A stretch of DNA of 64,000 nt. Origin: Thereva unica. Lineage: Eukaryota; Arthropoda; Insecta; Diptera; Therevidae. The stretch covers positions 124,001-188,000 of the forward strand of contig OX465286.1 of the NCBI GenBank assembly GCA_949987705.1, written 5' to 3'. Every line of letters starts with the position of its first letter. Position 1 is the stretch's first letter. Position numbers and translations under genes: made by a program. Below the pieces are notes generated by a model. That model was not told the origin of the DNA and searched no databases. It saw only the letters and a program-made list of their open reading frames with translations. Of this stretch, positions 28,441-40,765 are shown piece after piece.

Positions 28441-30440
28441 AGCTACAGTCACCACAGACATCATCAATAAAACAAAAAGTGATTGATATGCGCAATCAGT
28501 TGGTCATGATCGGATGCGTCAACATCATTCCTGACTAAGCATTCTATGGGAAAACGAGTGGGTGGGTGTGAAGGAAGACTCTGTCGTGCAACCAATACCC
28601 AATTTCCAGGTGTTATTCCCAGAAGATAAGAGCTGGGCATAATCTAGTCTAGGCTAGCAATTGTTCCGTCTATTTTGAACAATGCCCAATAATGCAGGGC
28701 CAATACTACGGAAGCGTGTGTTTTATCAACATTTTATGGCAGGTAATTGGATAACAGCAATAATAAATGCCCGGGGCAGCTGCAGGACGTGGGGCTGGTG
28801 ACGGAGCAAGAGGGGCTCCGCCTTTGGGCATTAGTTATTAACAAATTTAAGGTGAAATTTAATCCGACTGACAATGATGGCAATAAATAAAGGGAATACT
28901 GTAATTTTTGGTAATGTAATCCGGCATAATCCATTGGAAGAACATAACAGGTGTAAATTATCGTGAAGCAACAACAACAACAGCAGCAACAGAAAACACT
29001 ATTAAGCCATAAAATTACGTGAGTGGAAAGCCAACAATAAAAAAAATTTTGTATTACATTTTTGTGAGCAGATATGGCGGATAAGACGGAGGAGCCGGGC
29101 CCGGGCTTCTTTTGAAATCATTTACAAATGGATACTTAAGCTGGTGCTGCTGTCGGGGTGCTGATGCTGCTGACGCCTCTGCTGCCCTGCTCCAGCGGCA
29201 CCTCGCATTTTGAGACTGGCAAACATCCTTAACAAATTGTTGAACTACAATATTCCCGATGATGGCGGATACTTGCTCGGTGTGTGCGGCAACTTAATGC
29301 CTTTTCTTTATTCACATGTAGACAGTCATCCCAAAAGTATCGTTAGGCAGCACACGTTATCTCTGAATGCGTACCGAGGGCGTGTACCACCACCGCATCT
29401 TTCGGGCGATTCTCCCAAGATAGCAGCGGTGCGTCGAGCGACTTATTTAGCTAGAAAATGATGTAGGATCTCTGCGGCTCCTCTCGTGGCGTTCTTGTTG
29501 ATTTTGCGGAATTGTTAGCGCCAAGATTGGATTATGGATAAATCAATGTCATTTGAATGTTTGTGCTCGTGTGATTGCTGTTAAAATGCCATATGTCCCT
29601 TCACGCTGAACACATATATTAAGTCTGTCCCTGAGTTCTTTTCCTCTCGGATTTGCAATGGAGCATGTGAGTGTGTGTGATTAATTGACGCCAGTTGACA
29701 TCTCAATAATTAGTATAGCAATGACGACGCCTTTGCACAAACAATGCCTATAAATTAGCCGCGGTCTTTTCTAGGACATTTACTAACTTTAACTAAGCAA
29801 ACATCGTTGGTTCGCGCTGTTGGCTTCTCCTTGGCATTTGATTTCGTCATGTCGATGCGCGGTAATAAGGTGTTTTACGAGAGAGTCCATTTATGAATGA
29901 TTGACGACCGTTTGCGTACTTATGAAAATTAAATTCTTTTATTGCCCCGTGTGTGGAAGGAGGGTTACAATACGCCGAATGCTCAAGTTTATATTGCATA
30001 AGCTGCAAAATTGGCTAAGGATACACAATTGCGAATATTTTATTGTATGGGAAATATGGGTGGCAACGGAAGCTCTTAAAGGTGACTGATTACGAGAGAA
30101 GATTTTATGTGGGGAAACTGTGGTTGAGGAGTCATCAGTTCGCCAGGTCGCAGATAGTTGGAGGAGTTTTTGTTGTCACCATGCCATCATGTGATTGTTT
30201 CTTAGTTAATCTCCGAACAAGTATGACCTGTACCTTGTTTTTTTTAATAAGGGAGTGATGATGAAAATCTTATATGTATTGGTCTAGTAACAGGGAATGT
30301 GTGCGACTGCCCATCTAAGACTTGCATGCCTACGACCGGAGACAGGGGTTGCGCACCTAGACGGTAATATCAGATTCCTACTGATTAAACTCACCCACCC
30401 TTTTTTGCATGACCCGAAAGTCCATCTCCAAGGCCTGGCC
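28441..30440. other. Non-coding flank
   Basis: No gene recognised. A (CAA)/(CAG) tract lies at 28969-28993. A frame at 29210-29461 (DDGGYLLGVCGNLMPF) has no identifiable relative. A possible TATA promoter lies at 29749. Confidence 0.45.
29749..29780 (+). promoter_or_regulatory. Possible TATA/Inr promoter
   Basis: TATAAA at 29749 is followed 29 bases later by ACATTT, five of six bases matching the arthropod initiator TCAKTY. No downstream exon can be assigned, so this may be chance. Confidence 0.2.
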
Positions 30441-31090
30441 TAGCCTGGATTCCTCTAGCCGTCTACTTACATAGCTGCTATCTCTCCTTGCATTTTTTTG
30501 CCTGTCTCAGTTTCTTTGGGCTTCGATTCTTCTGGATGGCCCCCTATATTAGGCAGCATCCTCGCGAGTGTTGCGTCAATGGCGGAAGCTGACCAGCAGT
30601 GGGGTGACCTCCCTACAAGGAATTCTATCACAGTGCGAACTAGATACTCCGGTGTATTAAGTTTTAGCAACGCCTCGATGATCTTACGGCATTTTTCACA
30701 TCAAGAGTTATCAACGCGCAATTTTTATTCACTTCCCCTTTTGCAAGGCTAGTCACCATATACAGCATCTGTTGTCGATCTAGCATTCCTGAAATCGAAT
30801 TGCATTTTTGTCAAACCGCCTTCGGGAGTAGTCTGTTGTACATCACCCTTTTGAAAAGCTTGCCCATAGTGTTGAGAAGACATATCGGACCGGACGGGTC
30901 CTTCGGGGGCTTACCTGGCTTCGGATTGAGCACAATCCTTTGGCGCTTCTATTGCCCAGGGCACACTTCTTCCCTGTGAATACTTGCGCGAACTCATCCG
31001 ATGCCACCCCGTCATCCAGCTTTATCGCTCTGTTCGGTATACCGTCAGCCAATGGCGACTTCCACAATTTCGACCTCCCTTACCTTTGGG
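30440..31090 (-). mobile_element. LINE reverse transcriptase fragment, R1-like
   Basis: The minus strand, with frameshifts, reads SPLADGIPNRAIKL, then a KPxRTRP-type block before VFSTLWASFSKG at 31067-30843. At 30670-30540 it reads LKLNTPEYLVRTVIEFLVGR. The order matches the fingers and palm of R1-group LINE reverse transcriptases. Confidence 0.65.
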
Positions 31091-31344
31091 ACGTCCGTTT
31101 CATCTACGTTTACTACAGGCAGCCTGTTCATGTTTCCGTTCTGTGGGAACAGGGTTCATACTATGTCTTGCAGCATTACATAGTAGGTAATCGTTGGGGA
31201 CAGCTTGCTCTTAGTCGACGACACCATGATGTGTACGACATGACGGACAAGTAGTACAAAGGATGACACCTCAGCTTAGACTATCACATAAAAAAAATCA
31301 GTTCCACTAAACGGTCTCCTTTTTGGATCGTCCTGATGTGGGTG

Positions 31345-31512
31345 ACCGATTTGGTTAAAATCGGATCAAATCGGATTAAATCGGATGAAATCGGTTCAAA
31401 TAGAATCATATCGGATCAAATCAGAAAAAATCGAATGAACCCGGATCAAATCGGTTCAAATCGGATCAAGTCGGATCAAATCGGATTAAATTGGTTCAAA
31501 TCGGATCAAAGT
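31345..31512. repeat. 10-bp minisatellite, unit ATCGGATCAA
   Basis: About sixteen tandem degenerate copies of ATCGGATCAA (variants ATCGGTTCAA, ATCGGATTAA). The array lies between two parts of a minus-strand LINE remnant. Confidence 0.9.
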
Positions 31513-31539
31513 GATGAAGTGTCCGCGTTCGTACCTTCA

Positions 31540-31985
31540 TCAAGATCTTCACGTAGGATATCCCGCTTGCCGCTGTTATGATAAGCGCATCCACCCCAGG
31601 CGATCTCTATGGCCGATTCTCGCCTCTCCTTTGTAGCGACTTCTCCTTCCTCTTTTTTGGAGGCCTTTGCCGGAGTTGCGCCTCCTCACCGGCTCTCTAG
31701 GGAGCTTGTAGGCTTCCGGAGTTCTGGCCTTCTAGGGATCTTCTTATTGGGGTTCTCAGTGGGCGCTGTTTGTGTAGCTACTTCCGCCATTTTCTGTGCC
31801 CTTTTCCCGCCCTTTTCCCCCATGCGCCTTGAAACAGGTTGCTCTCACTTTTCTAACCATCACCAAGATTGTGTGGGCGATGTTATTCCGCCTCTTTTAT
31901 TGGACTCCCAGCCTCTGAAAAACATCTTCCTCTTTCCTTAGCGTCGACCCCCCTCCCCCTACTGAATGTATTGGGGGATTCCACT
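31540..31985 (-). mobile_element. Possible LINE ORF1 (gag-like) fragment
   Basis: The minus strand has a basic, proline-rich frame (TQTAPTENPNKKIPRRPELR and neighbours) lying 5' of the reverse transcriptase at 30440-31090, as an R1-type ORF1 would. No zinc knuckle was seen. Confidence 0.35.
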
Positions 31986-33804
31986 TATCCTGCTTAAACT
32001 TTTTAGCTCGCGCAATGTGTTCCTTAAATGTAGAGATACCCTGTAGTCAACCGGTCGTAGTCCACTGTTGCGGTGGGGAGAGGGGGGAATGGTGACCCCA
32101 TCGCAGCGGATTCATCCGGTGACAAACAGAATGGCCGAAAATTTTACCCTGTGAATTAATCGTAATTCATAGCGTATTTTATAATATTTATTTTTATTGC
32201 ATAACGCCCCCCCCCCCCCCCAGGACCGAAGAAGCAAAAATTCATAAAATCCATTTCGAGCCGCTATCAAACAAAAAATGTGAATAATACGCCTAAAATG
32301 GATTTGGGAATTTTTTTTTGAGAAATATTAAATAACCGGGGGCCACAGGATAAGTCTCTTCAAATAATCGGGGCATAATAAAACCACAAAACCTCTAGGA
32401 TTCATAAGAGTGTTTGTGAAAGTCCCGCAGAATAATTTTCCTTATCCATCCATGCATGGTGGTATTTTGGTATGTGATAAACTAAAAGACAAATGGATAA
32501 ATATTTACACATTGGAAAGGAAAAAAACGTTCTTGAATATAAAACGATAGCAAGTTGAACATGGAAAATAGCAAGCAGCCTTAAAGGTGAGCATCCCCCC
32601 CCCCCTGGCCGACTGCTCTTTGCTAGTATATAATGGGTGTTGATGATAACAGATGGGGGGCTATGCCCGGTGGCATAATCCGATTGGGATACGAAAGTAA
32701 TATGTACGTGTGTTCAATCAGATTTTGTCTCTTGCCACCTACAGCTGCTGGGAAGGACTACACAGCCCAGATGCGTATAAGCCAAAACGCGGTGGGTACA
32801 CGGAACTCATTTCCTAAACCGCGGTGGTGCTCCTTTTTATATGAGACCTATCAACCAGCTTGTGCAACCGGAAAAGACTTCAATCAAGTGCTAAACACAT
32901 ATTGACAGCAATGCAATTTCCTTGATTGAGATCGAATCAACTGTTTGCAGGATGTATGCCAGAGCGTGGCTGAGACACAGCCGGGCGGGGGGCAAGCACC
33001 CCTCCCCCCCATATATATAAGATGCAAGACAATTTTTGATCCTTGCTCCGGAAGATCAAAACTGGATGAAAATTGCAGCGCATTCAGGTTCTGCACTGTA
33101 TTATACGACGGTGGGAGCCCCGTCAACCCCCGTCATTGGACCTTGATAAACATATATGTGTGCATTTGCGCCTTCTCCATCATTGGATATTTCGTCGGTT
33201 ATGGTATCGCACTGTTTGCATTTTGGCTAATAAACGAATATATCGCATCGGACAACCCCCACGCTTATTTCGTCGTATACATGTACGATATCCTTTTTAT
33301 TAAAAAGGGGATGTTTGCTGCCAGCTCCTTTCATTTTTATTATATATTTGTTATATTCCAAGAAATTTCATTATGTGGTGGCGATGCAAAAATTCATTTC
33401 ATCGATTGCGAGCCGATGCTGATGACGATGGCGGGCGGCGCGCGCGGTGGGGGCGATAGTGGGAATTGAAAATTTGTGCTATGAAACCCGCCACGGAATT
33501 GTTTCTCTGGCTGCAGTAATTTTCTTTATGGTTTCTTTTGTGTAGCTGCATTTTGCTAACTTCCTTTTGATTGCCGCCGATTCACAAAGAAATTGCGGCG
33601 AATCCATAGAAATTTATGAAACAATTTTTGTTATTCATTTCCTTTCTTCTGTCCTTTCTATCACAGCGATAAAAAGTACATTTGTTTAGTAGTATGATCC
33701 TTAATAGTTTGCTGCATTTTCATTTAAAGAAAAATTCCGGTCAGTTTATGGTTAAGGATGCAAAGGAGGTAGCTTAAAAGTTTCTATCTCGACGCTACTA
33801 AATC
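31986..33804. other. Non-coding, poly(C) tracts
   Basis: C runs at 32207-32221, 32597-32606 and about 33003-33010. A 174-codon frame at 32945-33469 is not recognisable. The block 33480-33620 has the look of conserved fly non-coding DNA but cannot be tested here. Confidence 0.45.
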
Positions 33805-33810
33805 TACTAG

Positions 33811-33921
33811 ATTAAACCTCGGCTAGAGCTGCTGTTCGACATTCTATACGAAAAAAATTGATTGTCGAACAGTGCAAAGGGGCTTTCCCTAAGCCTCTAG
33901 TCTATCACATAATAAAAAAAA
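33811..33921 (+). mobile_element. SINE 3' part
   Basis: It matches the 3' half of the complete SINE at 42910-43382, including GCTAGAGCTGCTGTTCGACA, ATTGATTGTCGAACAGTGCA and CCTCTAGTCTATCACATAA, and ends in an A-rich tail. Confidence 0.7.
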
Positions 33922-33934
33922 ATAAACTTTTTGG

Positions 33935-34080
33935 CTTATCATACTACCATCACAGAGACCCCGGGTTCGAATCTGAACAGTGCCACAGTCTTTCGCCTTT
34001 CCCACTTTCCCACCTATATAACATTCCTCTTTTCTTCTTTCCTCTTTACATTCCTTCTTAAGACAAAGGGTCTAACAAGA
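33935..34080 (+). mobile_element. SINE 5' part (tRNA-like B box)
   Basis: It has GACCCCGGGTTCGAATCTG, a good B box (GGTTCGAATC), followed by the body segment CTTTCGCCTTTCCCACTTTC seen in inverse form in the SINE at 42910-43382. It is truncated at both ends and lies just after the previous SINE's tail. Confidence 0.65.
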
Positions 34081-35206
34081 TCTTTAATAGAGTTACACTT
34101 CTAAGACAGAAGTGGATACCACTCCATGACTTCGATAAATTTTCCAAGAGATTTCCCTAACACCAATTCATGCTATATCAATCACCATACACACAAATTC
34201 TTTCTGATTTCAAACTAATAACCTGACCTTTTTCAAATTCACTAAAAACCCCGGCTTCACCGGCCAAACTGCGCAAGTTCGAGCAAATTGGCGAACTGAA
34301 CTTTAAAATAACCTCATTTCGCATATAATATCCACATAGTCAACCCATTCCAGTGGGCTTTTGCATTTCTGACTTCTGGCGCCAAAAAGCAACAACAATT
34401 TCAAGCACAAACTGCACCTGAACTGGGCTTTAGCCGGCGAACTGGATTGAACTGAACATTATTGAACTGAGGATGGTGAAGCCGGGGCATTATTACATTA
34501 CATATATCGAAATCACTAGCCAAAGTTGGCAGAAACACATCTTGAGTTTTGGATCTGATTTCCCTCACATTTTGATAATAGAGGGAAAGCGTCTTAAGTT
34601 TTTTGAAGCCTATCAGGAATACGATGCATACACGTGTGCGGGGAACGAAACACCTTGAAAGGACACCATAAGGCCCCAGTACGTGAGGTCCAAAGGCTTT
34701 TCAGCGGTATTGGGCGGTGCAGTCAGAATAGAAGACTCAACAGGTTTGGAAACATTGCTGAACTAGTAGAGTTCGCGGTGACAGCATCTGTAATGGTGGC
34801 TACCAGTGCCGGAGGATCGTGTGGGGCTCGGATGGGTAGTCAAGCAAACAAACCTCCTCTTCTGAAACTGTTGTTTGGAAACAACCTTTCCTAAAAAGGA
34901 AATGTGAATCGGAAGATGGTCCAACGGTGTACAGAAAAACATGTGGTGTCCTGGGACATTTCCTGTCGATCACAATGATGTATTGAGGCTACGCCAATCC
35001 TTCGCCTTCTGATGGTGAGGGTGGGCCTAGCTTTACGCAGTGCCAGTGTGGGCAGCAGTTTTAAACAAGAGGGCTGCGGACAGAAACATGCGTGCGTGCG
35101 GCAAGAATGCATGCAATGCAAAAGTTGGTTTACCTTCAACAGTCTCGCATTGGCGTAATCGACATAGCCTGTGCAAGCGCACATACTACAAATTAATGTA
35201 CTGCAA
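34081..35206. other. Non-coding, nothing identified
   Basis: No frame or repeat here could be assigned. Confidence 0.4.
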
Positions 35207-35836
35207 AAAAAATACCATCCAAGATTTAGTAGTGCTTATATATAAATCCTCGTTAGCAACAAAAGGGTTTTTTTGGTTCATACTTCGAAAGGACGAGAAC
35301 ATAGGGAAAAAAACCCATAAACAAACAGGAATAAAGCAAACTCTGACAACACACCCACATAACAACACGCGGATTGGTCGAATGACGAATTTTAAAAAGG
35401 AAGCCTTGTTCTTCCCACCCACGGCCTTGTTGTCGGCTGTGTCCTGCTGCTGCGGGGGCGGTGTGAGTGTAAAAGTAAGTTGCTTTATGTTTTGGAAATT
35501 GTTTATAAAAAAAAAATTGTTGAAAATATGGGAAATGTCCTTTTTTCGTGGTGAATAAAATGGGAAACAATTACGTTGACTGAACAATTTTCTGCATAAT
35601 TGTCCTTAATGGTTGAGAAAGGAAAAAGTCTATCAACAAATGTTTTTTTTTTTTTTTTTGTTCAGCAGTTTCTTCTTAAGGAGTATAGAATATGTGTGCG
35701 TGTTGGGGGATGACAGGAAGTGGATCTTGAATAGTAGTTACAAGGTTCAAAATTCACCAAACCATCTAGCCTCGAAAAATTCTGAAGGATCTGTTGCAGT
35801 ATTCCTCCTTTGATTTCTTTGCGAGACCTTTTATCC
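35207..35836. repeat. Direct duplication, copy 1
   Basis: It matches 38671-39440 in the same orientation over its whole length, with small indels. Shared blocks include TACCATCCAAGAT, CCTCGTTAGCAACAAAAGGG, CACGGCCTTGTTGTCGGCTG, and TGAAGGATCTGTTGCAGTAT. Confidence 0.85.
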
Positions 35837-35838
35837 GG

Positions 35839-35959
35839 ATAGGTTGTGGCAGTTCCTTCCTTCCCCGACCAGAGCTGCTGTTCGACATTGCACACAATAG
35901 ATTGTCGACAGTATAAAGGGCCTTTCCTGAGACTCTAGTCTTTCATATAAAAAAAAAAC
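35839..35959 (+). mobile_element. SINE 3' part with poly(A)
   Basis: It matches the tail half of the SINE at 42910-43382: GAGCTGCTGTTCGACATTGC, AGATTGTCGACAGTATAAAG, GACTCTAGTCTTTCATATAA. It sits exactly at the end of the duplicated segment copy 1. Confidence 0.75.
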
Positions 35960-36806
35960 AAATACTCGTAGTTTAGATTTTTTAGATATCTGTGAAAACC
36001 AAGACAAAACGCAAGCACGCAATTCTCTGTAAGCGAACATATTCCGTATATATTGGTCGCCGGCACCGCACGCATGCATGTATCTATTTTCAGCTTTACA
36101 GCAGACGATGGTGGGGGCATACAGTATCGTGAGTGCGTATAGTGCGTGCGGTATATGCAGCGAATTGAGCTCCGTCCAGTTTTCTATAAATAACAAAATC
36201 GTCGATCGAGTCAACCGATCGTTACAACCCTGGAAGAAAGTTCTTGGAATTTATACATAAGGAAACCCGAGTTGGTCGCAACAGAAGCAAGGGTGTTGAA
36301 CAATGTGTCGATCCGAACGTCAATCGACTGGACATCATCGGCTAACATATGAAAATTCGAGATATTTCCAGAAGCAGAGTTAAGACGACCCATGATTTTC
36401 TCATGACCATCGAGAAAGACGTCAGAGATGTCTAGGGATATGAACGCTAATTCAAGTTTAGGTTATATTTAAAGACTTAACCTGGAAGGTTTTTAACCAC
36501 GGGGTTGGCACAATAGACCAAAATAAAAAAATAGGTCGCAATGCCCGCCAAGGCGCCCCTAAACAAGAATAGAATAGAATAGAAACCATTAGCTGCCCAT
36601 TTAGGCCTTCAAGCTTGGTTTTAAAGTGGCGAAATTGGACACAAAGGGGAACAGTAATACTTGGGAAGAGAGTGGAAGCGTACCTATCTTTGTCAGGTTT
36701 CTCAGCGTCGGCTTGTTCGGTAAGGAAAACTTTATCGGTAATTGGTCATAAACTAGACTAATTACTGCAGACACAGCCCAGAGCTTCACGGAGGCACGCA
36801 AGCCAC
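35960..36806. other. Unassigned
   Basis: A minus-strand frame near 36393-36211 (GRLNSASGNISNFHMLADDV) has no clear relative and may be a LINE or LTR gag piece. Confidence 0.3.
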
Positions 36807-36814
36807 ACCACCAC

Positions 36815-38129
36815 CAGCGCCGGCCCTAGGGTACAGCGAGTGGAGCGGTCGCTCTAGGCGCCAGGTGGTAAGGGGCGCCAAAATGAATGCGAAAAACAAG
36901 AATGCAAAAAATAAAATTTTGATGGCACTTTTGAGGGCGTTGTTTGTAGCTAGCCAAGTCCATGTACTCATCAGTATGACTCGAACACGACACAAGCAGG
37001 GAGCACTCCAAGGCCGATCGTTCATGGCCTTAGGACACATCCTAAGCACCTAATTGGAGAGGCGACTCTAAAAAACGGCCGCTTTAAGAAGACCGTGTGG
37101 CGCAGCCCGAAAACGTTTTATGCGATATCTGGAAGCTGGCTACTCCCGTGTAGAGGCTAGTAGGGTCTGCGTGGTCCCAACGGAAGAAAGGGATACCGAT
37201 TTTCTTAATAAGAAGAGGGTTAGATCATCTGGATGCTCTCTAGGGCATAATAACCCGGGGAAAAGGGCGAAGGCTTTGGTCATACGGTTTGAAAAGACTT
37301 CAGAAAAGTCGGACGCAAGCATAATGAAGTCTAGAACGACTCCAAAGCCAACTTTCTGTCAAATATCGGAGTGTCAGAATTGGCGTGCTTGCGACTAACA
37401 CTTCGGAGACTCTTCTGTCCACGAAACAACTAGTTACCGTGCAAGGAAATCTTCTGGAGGCGGTAGCCGAATTGGCTCAGGGCTCAAAGCAGCCCAGGTC
37501 AGTAAGGGTCGGTGCGCCCTCTATAATGGGCCGCTTTAAGCCTTGGAAAGAACAAGCCTTGTTGCTGTAGACGGGAACAAGCTGCCGCGCAGCCTTTTTG
37601 TAACTGGGAACTTTCCGGCAGCAACAGAAGACCCCACTGACAATATGTTGAAAGGATAGGGGTCCAAAAGAAGACCCTAAGGGTGTAGGAGTGGAGAATA
37701 CTCCACAAAGTGCACATCGTCAAATTCACAGAGATGATGTTGTCAGGATAGTGAACACTTCAATTTTGGACTGATGGCAGGAGAGGCCTCTTTTAACGAG
37801 AAAGTGACTCTCTCCACAATCTCAACCTTACTAGCTCGGGCAAGCCCTAATGCCCAATCATGCAATACAAACAGCCAAATAGCCTCCAAAGAAGGTGGTG
37901 CTGTTGGCGAAACGTCGGAGAAGCAGCTCTGAGAAAACATACTTCCTCTATTGCCGCTACAGGCGGAACTATGACACCCTAAAACCACAATCGAAATCCT
38001 TATGGAGCCCCCAGCCCATAAAGGCTTGCAGAAGGGGAGATATAGCCCCGTAAGAAAATGGCAGGCAGTACAGTAGGGCGCCGAAAGACAATCTCGCTCC
38101 ACCCTCAACATGGGCTAGGGCCGGCGCTG
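36815..38129. mobile_element. hAT-type DNA transposon, non-autonomous (1315 bp)
   Basis: The ends CAGCGCCGGCCCTAGGG and CTAGGGCCGGCGCTG are perfect inverse copies over 15 bases. The flanks ACCACCAC (36807-36814 and 38130-38137) form a perfect 8-bp target duplication, the hAT hallmark. Interior frames, e.g. plus 37120-37398, show no transposase motif that I recognise. Confidence 0.85.
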
Positions 38130-38340
38130 ACCACCACGACAAGGTCTAGGTACATCGGTGAAGACAGAGAACTGCCAGGAATCGCACATCAACCTTTGAG
38201 ATAATTTTGAACAATTTCGTTTGAAAAAAAAAAAAAAAAAACCAAATTTATTTCGGGTTAAATCTAAAAACCAATCCAGTACCTTTAGGGTCACGATATC
38301 TAGGCTAAGGTAAAGAATTTCGATAGTTTATTTCGAAGGT

Positions 38341-38344
<4 letters not shown>

Positions 38345-38406
<62 letters not shown>
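38345..38406. repeat. (GA)31 microsatellite
   Basis: An almost uninterrupted GA run of about 62 bases. Confidence 0.97.
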
Positions 38407-38670
38407 AAATAACATAAAAAAAGTCAATAGCTGCTCTCTCTACGATAAAAGACCGAATTTGAACTGGACGTTTGGTTCAACAGAAATTTTCGAAATCCTT
38501 CCCGCGCCCCCCACAAAAAAAAAAAAATACGAATCCCGATAAATTGAAAAGAGTTTCTCTACACAATTGCGAAAAAAAGGGTTGTAAGCTTTTGTTTCCA
38601 CTACAAACACATTTTATTTTTTATAACAATCAAAAAAGAAACTAGGGAAGATACCATTGTAAAAAAAGAA

Positions 38671-39440
38671 AAAAAAAATACCATCCAAGATCGATCTCTA
38701 CTACAATTTAGTAGTGTTTATATATAAAAATCCTCGTTAGCAACAAAAGGGTTTTTTTTTGTGGTTCATACTTCGAACCAGGACGAGAGAACATAGGGGA
38801 AAAAAAACCCGCATAAACAAACAGGAATAAAGCAAAAACTCTGACAACACACCCACATAACAACACGCGGATTGGTCCAAGTGCTCGAATGACGTATTTT
38901 AAAAAGGAGAAGCCTTGTTCTTCCCATCCACAAATCATGTTCCTGAAAAAAAAAAAAACGCAAAAATATATAAGAAAAAAATAAAAATAAAAATCAACCC
39001 ACGGCCTTGTTGTCGGCTGTGTCCTGCTGCTGCGGGGGCGGTGTGTGTGTGTGTGTGTAAAAGTAAGTTACTTTACGTTTTTGGAAATTGTTTATAAAAA
39101 AACAAAACAAAAAATTGTTAAAAATATGGGAAATGTCCTTTTTTTGTGTGTGGTGAATAAAATATGGGAAATAATTACTTTGGCTGAACAATTTTTTCTG
39201 TATAATTGTCCTTAATTGTTGAGAAAGGAAAAAGTCTATCAACAAGTGTTTTTTTTTTTTTGATTTGTTTATTCAACGGTTTCTTCTTAAGGAGTATAGG
39301 ATATGTTTGCGTGTTGGGAGATGTGGATCTTGAATAGTCATTACAAGGCTCAAAATTCACCATACCCCATCTAGCCTGAAAAAATGCTGAAGGATCTGTT
39401 GCAGTATTCCTCTCTTGATTTTTTTGCGAGTTTTTTTTAT
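38671..39440. repeat. Direct duplication, copy 2
   Basis: Second copy of the 35207-35836 segment. It is longer because of A/T tract expansions and inserts such as GTTCCTGAAA with poly(A) near 38940-38960. Confidence 0.85.
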
Positions 39441-39654
39441 CCAAAAATCAAATAAATCGCCCACTAAAAAAAAAGAACGAACGGAAAAAATAAATTCGCA
39501 CCAGAAGGCGGCAGTGGATCCTTAATCTCGGTTGCGCCGATTTGCAAGGATACAATAATAATAAAATAAAATAAAATAAAAATAACGTTAAAAGAAAAGG
39601 GTTTGGTGGCTGGTTGGTTCAACATCTCTCATCACATCATCTAACTAAGCGGCG

Positions 39655-39690
39655 GCGACGGCGACGACGACGGGCGACGACGGGCTGGTG
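39655..39690. repeat. (CGA)n-like triplet tract
   Basis: GGCGACGGCGACGACGACGG and repeats thereof, just upstream of the candidate promoter. Confidence 0.7.
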
Positions 39691-39791
39691 GTTGGTTGGC
39701 TGCTGGTGGTGGATGTATATTTCGCCCTGCACTTGAAAAATACCGACGCCACCTTATCAATGCGCAGATTTTTCCTTCCCATCTAGTAGTA

Positions 39792-39891
39792 TATAAACAT
39801 GGCCCTTAGTGCCGCCAGTGGTAGTTTATCAAAAAGTCTTCAGTTGCTCAAGGGTTGCAGCAGCGCAGCTACCAGTGAACAGAACACACTA
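39792..39891 (+). promoter_or_regulatory. Candidate TATA promoter and first exon of an unidentified gene
   Basis: TATAAA at 39792-39797 lies 31 bases before an A in GTAGTTTATC (39823). A better initiator, TCAGTTG, follows at 39840. A good donor, ACTA|GTGAGT, occurs at 39892, so a short leader exon of 50-69 bases is possible. This arrangement is common in insect cuticle-type genes. No second exon could be found in the remaining 24 kb. Confidence 0.4.
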
Positions 39892-40765
39892 GTGAGTCTA
39901 CAAATTGTTAAAAAAAATAAAATAAAATATAAGTAAAAGTTAAAATTAATAAAAAAAATAATTTAAAAAAAAAAACAAGACTTTTGTGTATAAATTAAAA
40001 CGTTTTTGGGGTTGTGGCTTTTAGTTTTATTGAATTTTCTATCTAGAGAGGAATTTACTGGTTTTTCCGGTTGTTTTAAAAAGTGAACAGAAAAAAAGCT
40101 GTTAATCAAAAATTGTTTCTTAATTAATATTTAAAGTAAAATTAACAAAAGTTCGTTCTTTCTATCAGAAGTAGTGAGAACTATCCAAAAAATATTAACA
40201 AAAATATTTCTCAAAAACTAATTGAGTACGGGTAAGTACGGATTTTTGTTTTTTTTTTTTTTTTTTTTATATTTGACTCTAGTAAAGGAATAATCAAAAA
40301 TTGTTGAAATTGTTAAAAATTATTCAAATTATTACAATTCATTATGAAAATCACCAGCTTTCTTCATCAGCCTTTTTGTTAGGACAAAACGAGAAAAGTT
40401 TTTGGGTTCGTTCGTTATGGTAAATTTCAAATTTATGATAAAAGCGATTTAACACGGTTCTTTAGTTGTTATCTCGAGCGAGTTTTTTTTTTTGGATTAA
40501 CAAAAAAAAAAATAGTACAAGTTTAATCTACAAATAAAAAAAATTGCGAAAATTTATATAAAAAATTCCCTGGCATTGTTTCTCAATGTTTTTAGTGTAG
40601 CATAGCCCCTGAGAAGCCAAAAAAAAAAATAAGTAACCCCTCACCGAAACCACGGTTGAAAGATAAAAATCCAAGCGTTTCGAGCGATTTTCTCGGTAAT
40701 AAACCAAAAATTAAGTCTGACGAAGACGCCAGGACATTTGATCGGGCTCTTCGGTCATCATATCG
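39892..40765. other. Very AT-rich non-coding DNA
   Basis: Homopolymer A and T tracts; it would be the first intron if the preceding promoter is real. Confidence 0.5.

Noticed and set aside
29210..29461. 83-codon frame as a gene
   Set aside because: No splice sites, domain or conserved motif supports it; kept only as unassigned.
32945..33469. 174-codon open frame on the plus strand
   Set aside because: It runs across C-rich and TATA-like tracts, has no homology that I recognise and lacks splice context. It could be a chance frame.
35207..39440. LTR retrotransposon bounded by the direct duplication
   Set aside because: The internal region has no gag-pol, primer-binding site or polypurine tract, and the copies do not have TG...CA ends.
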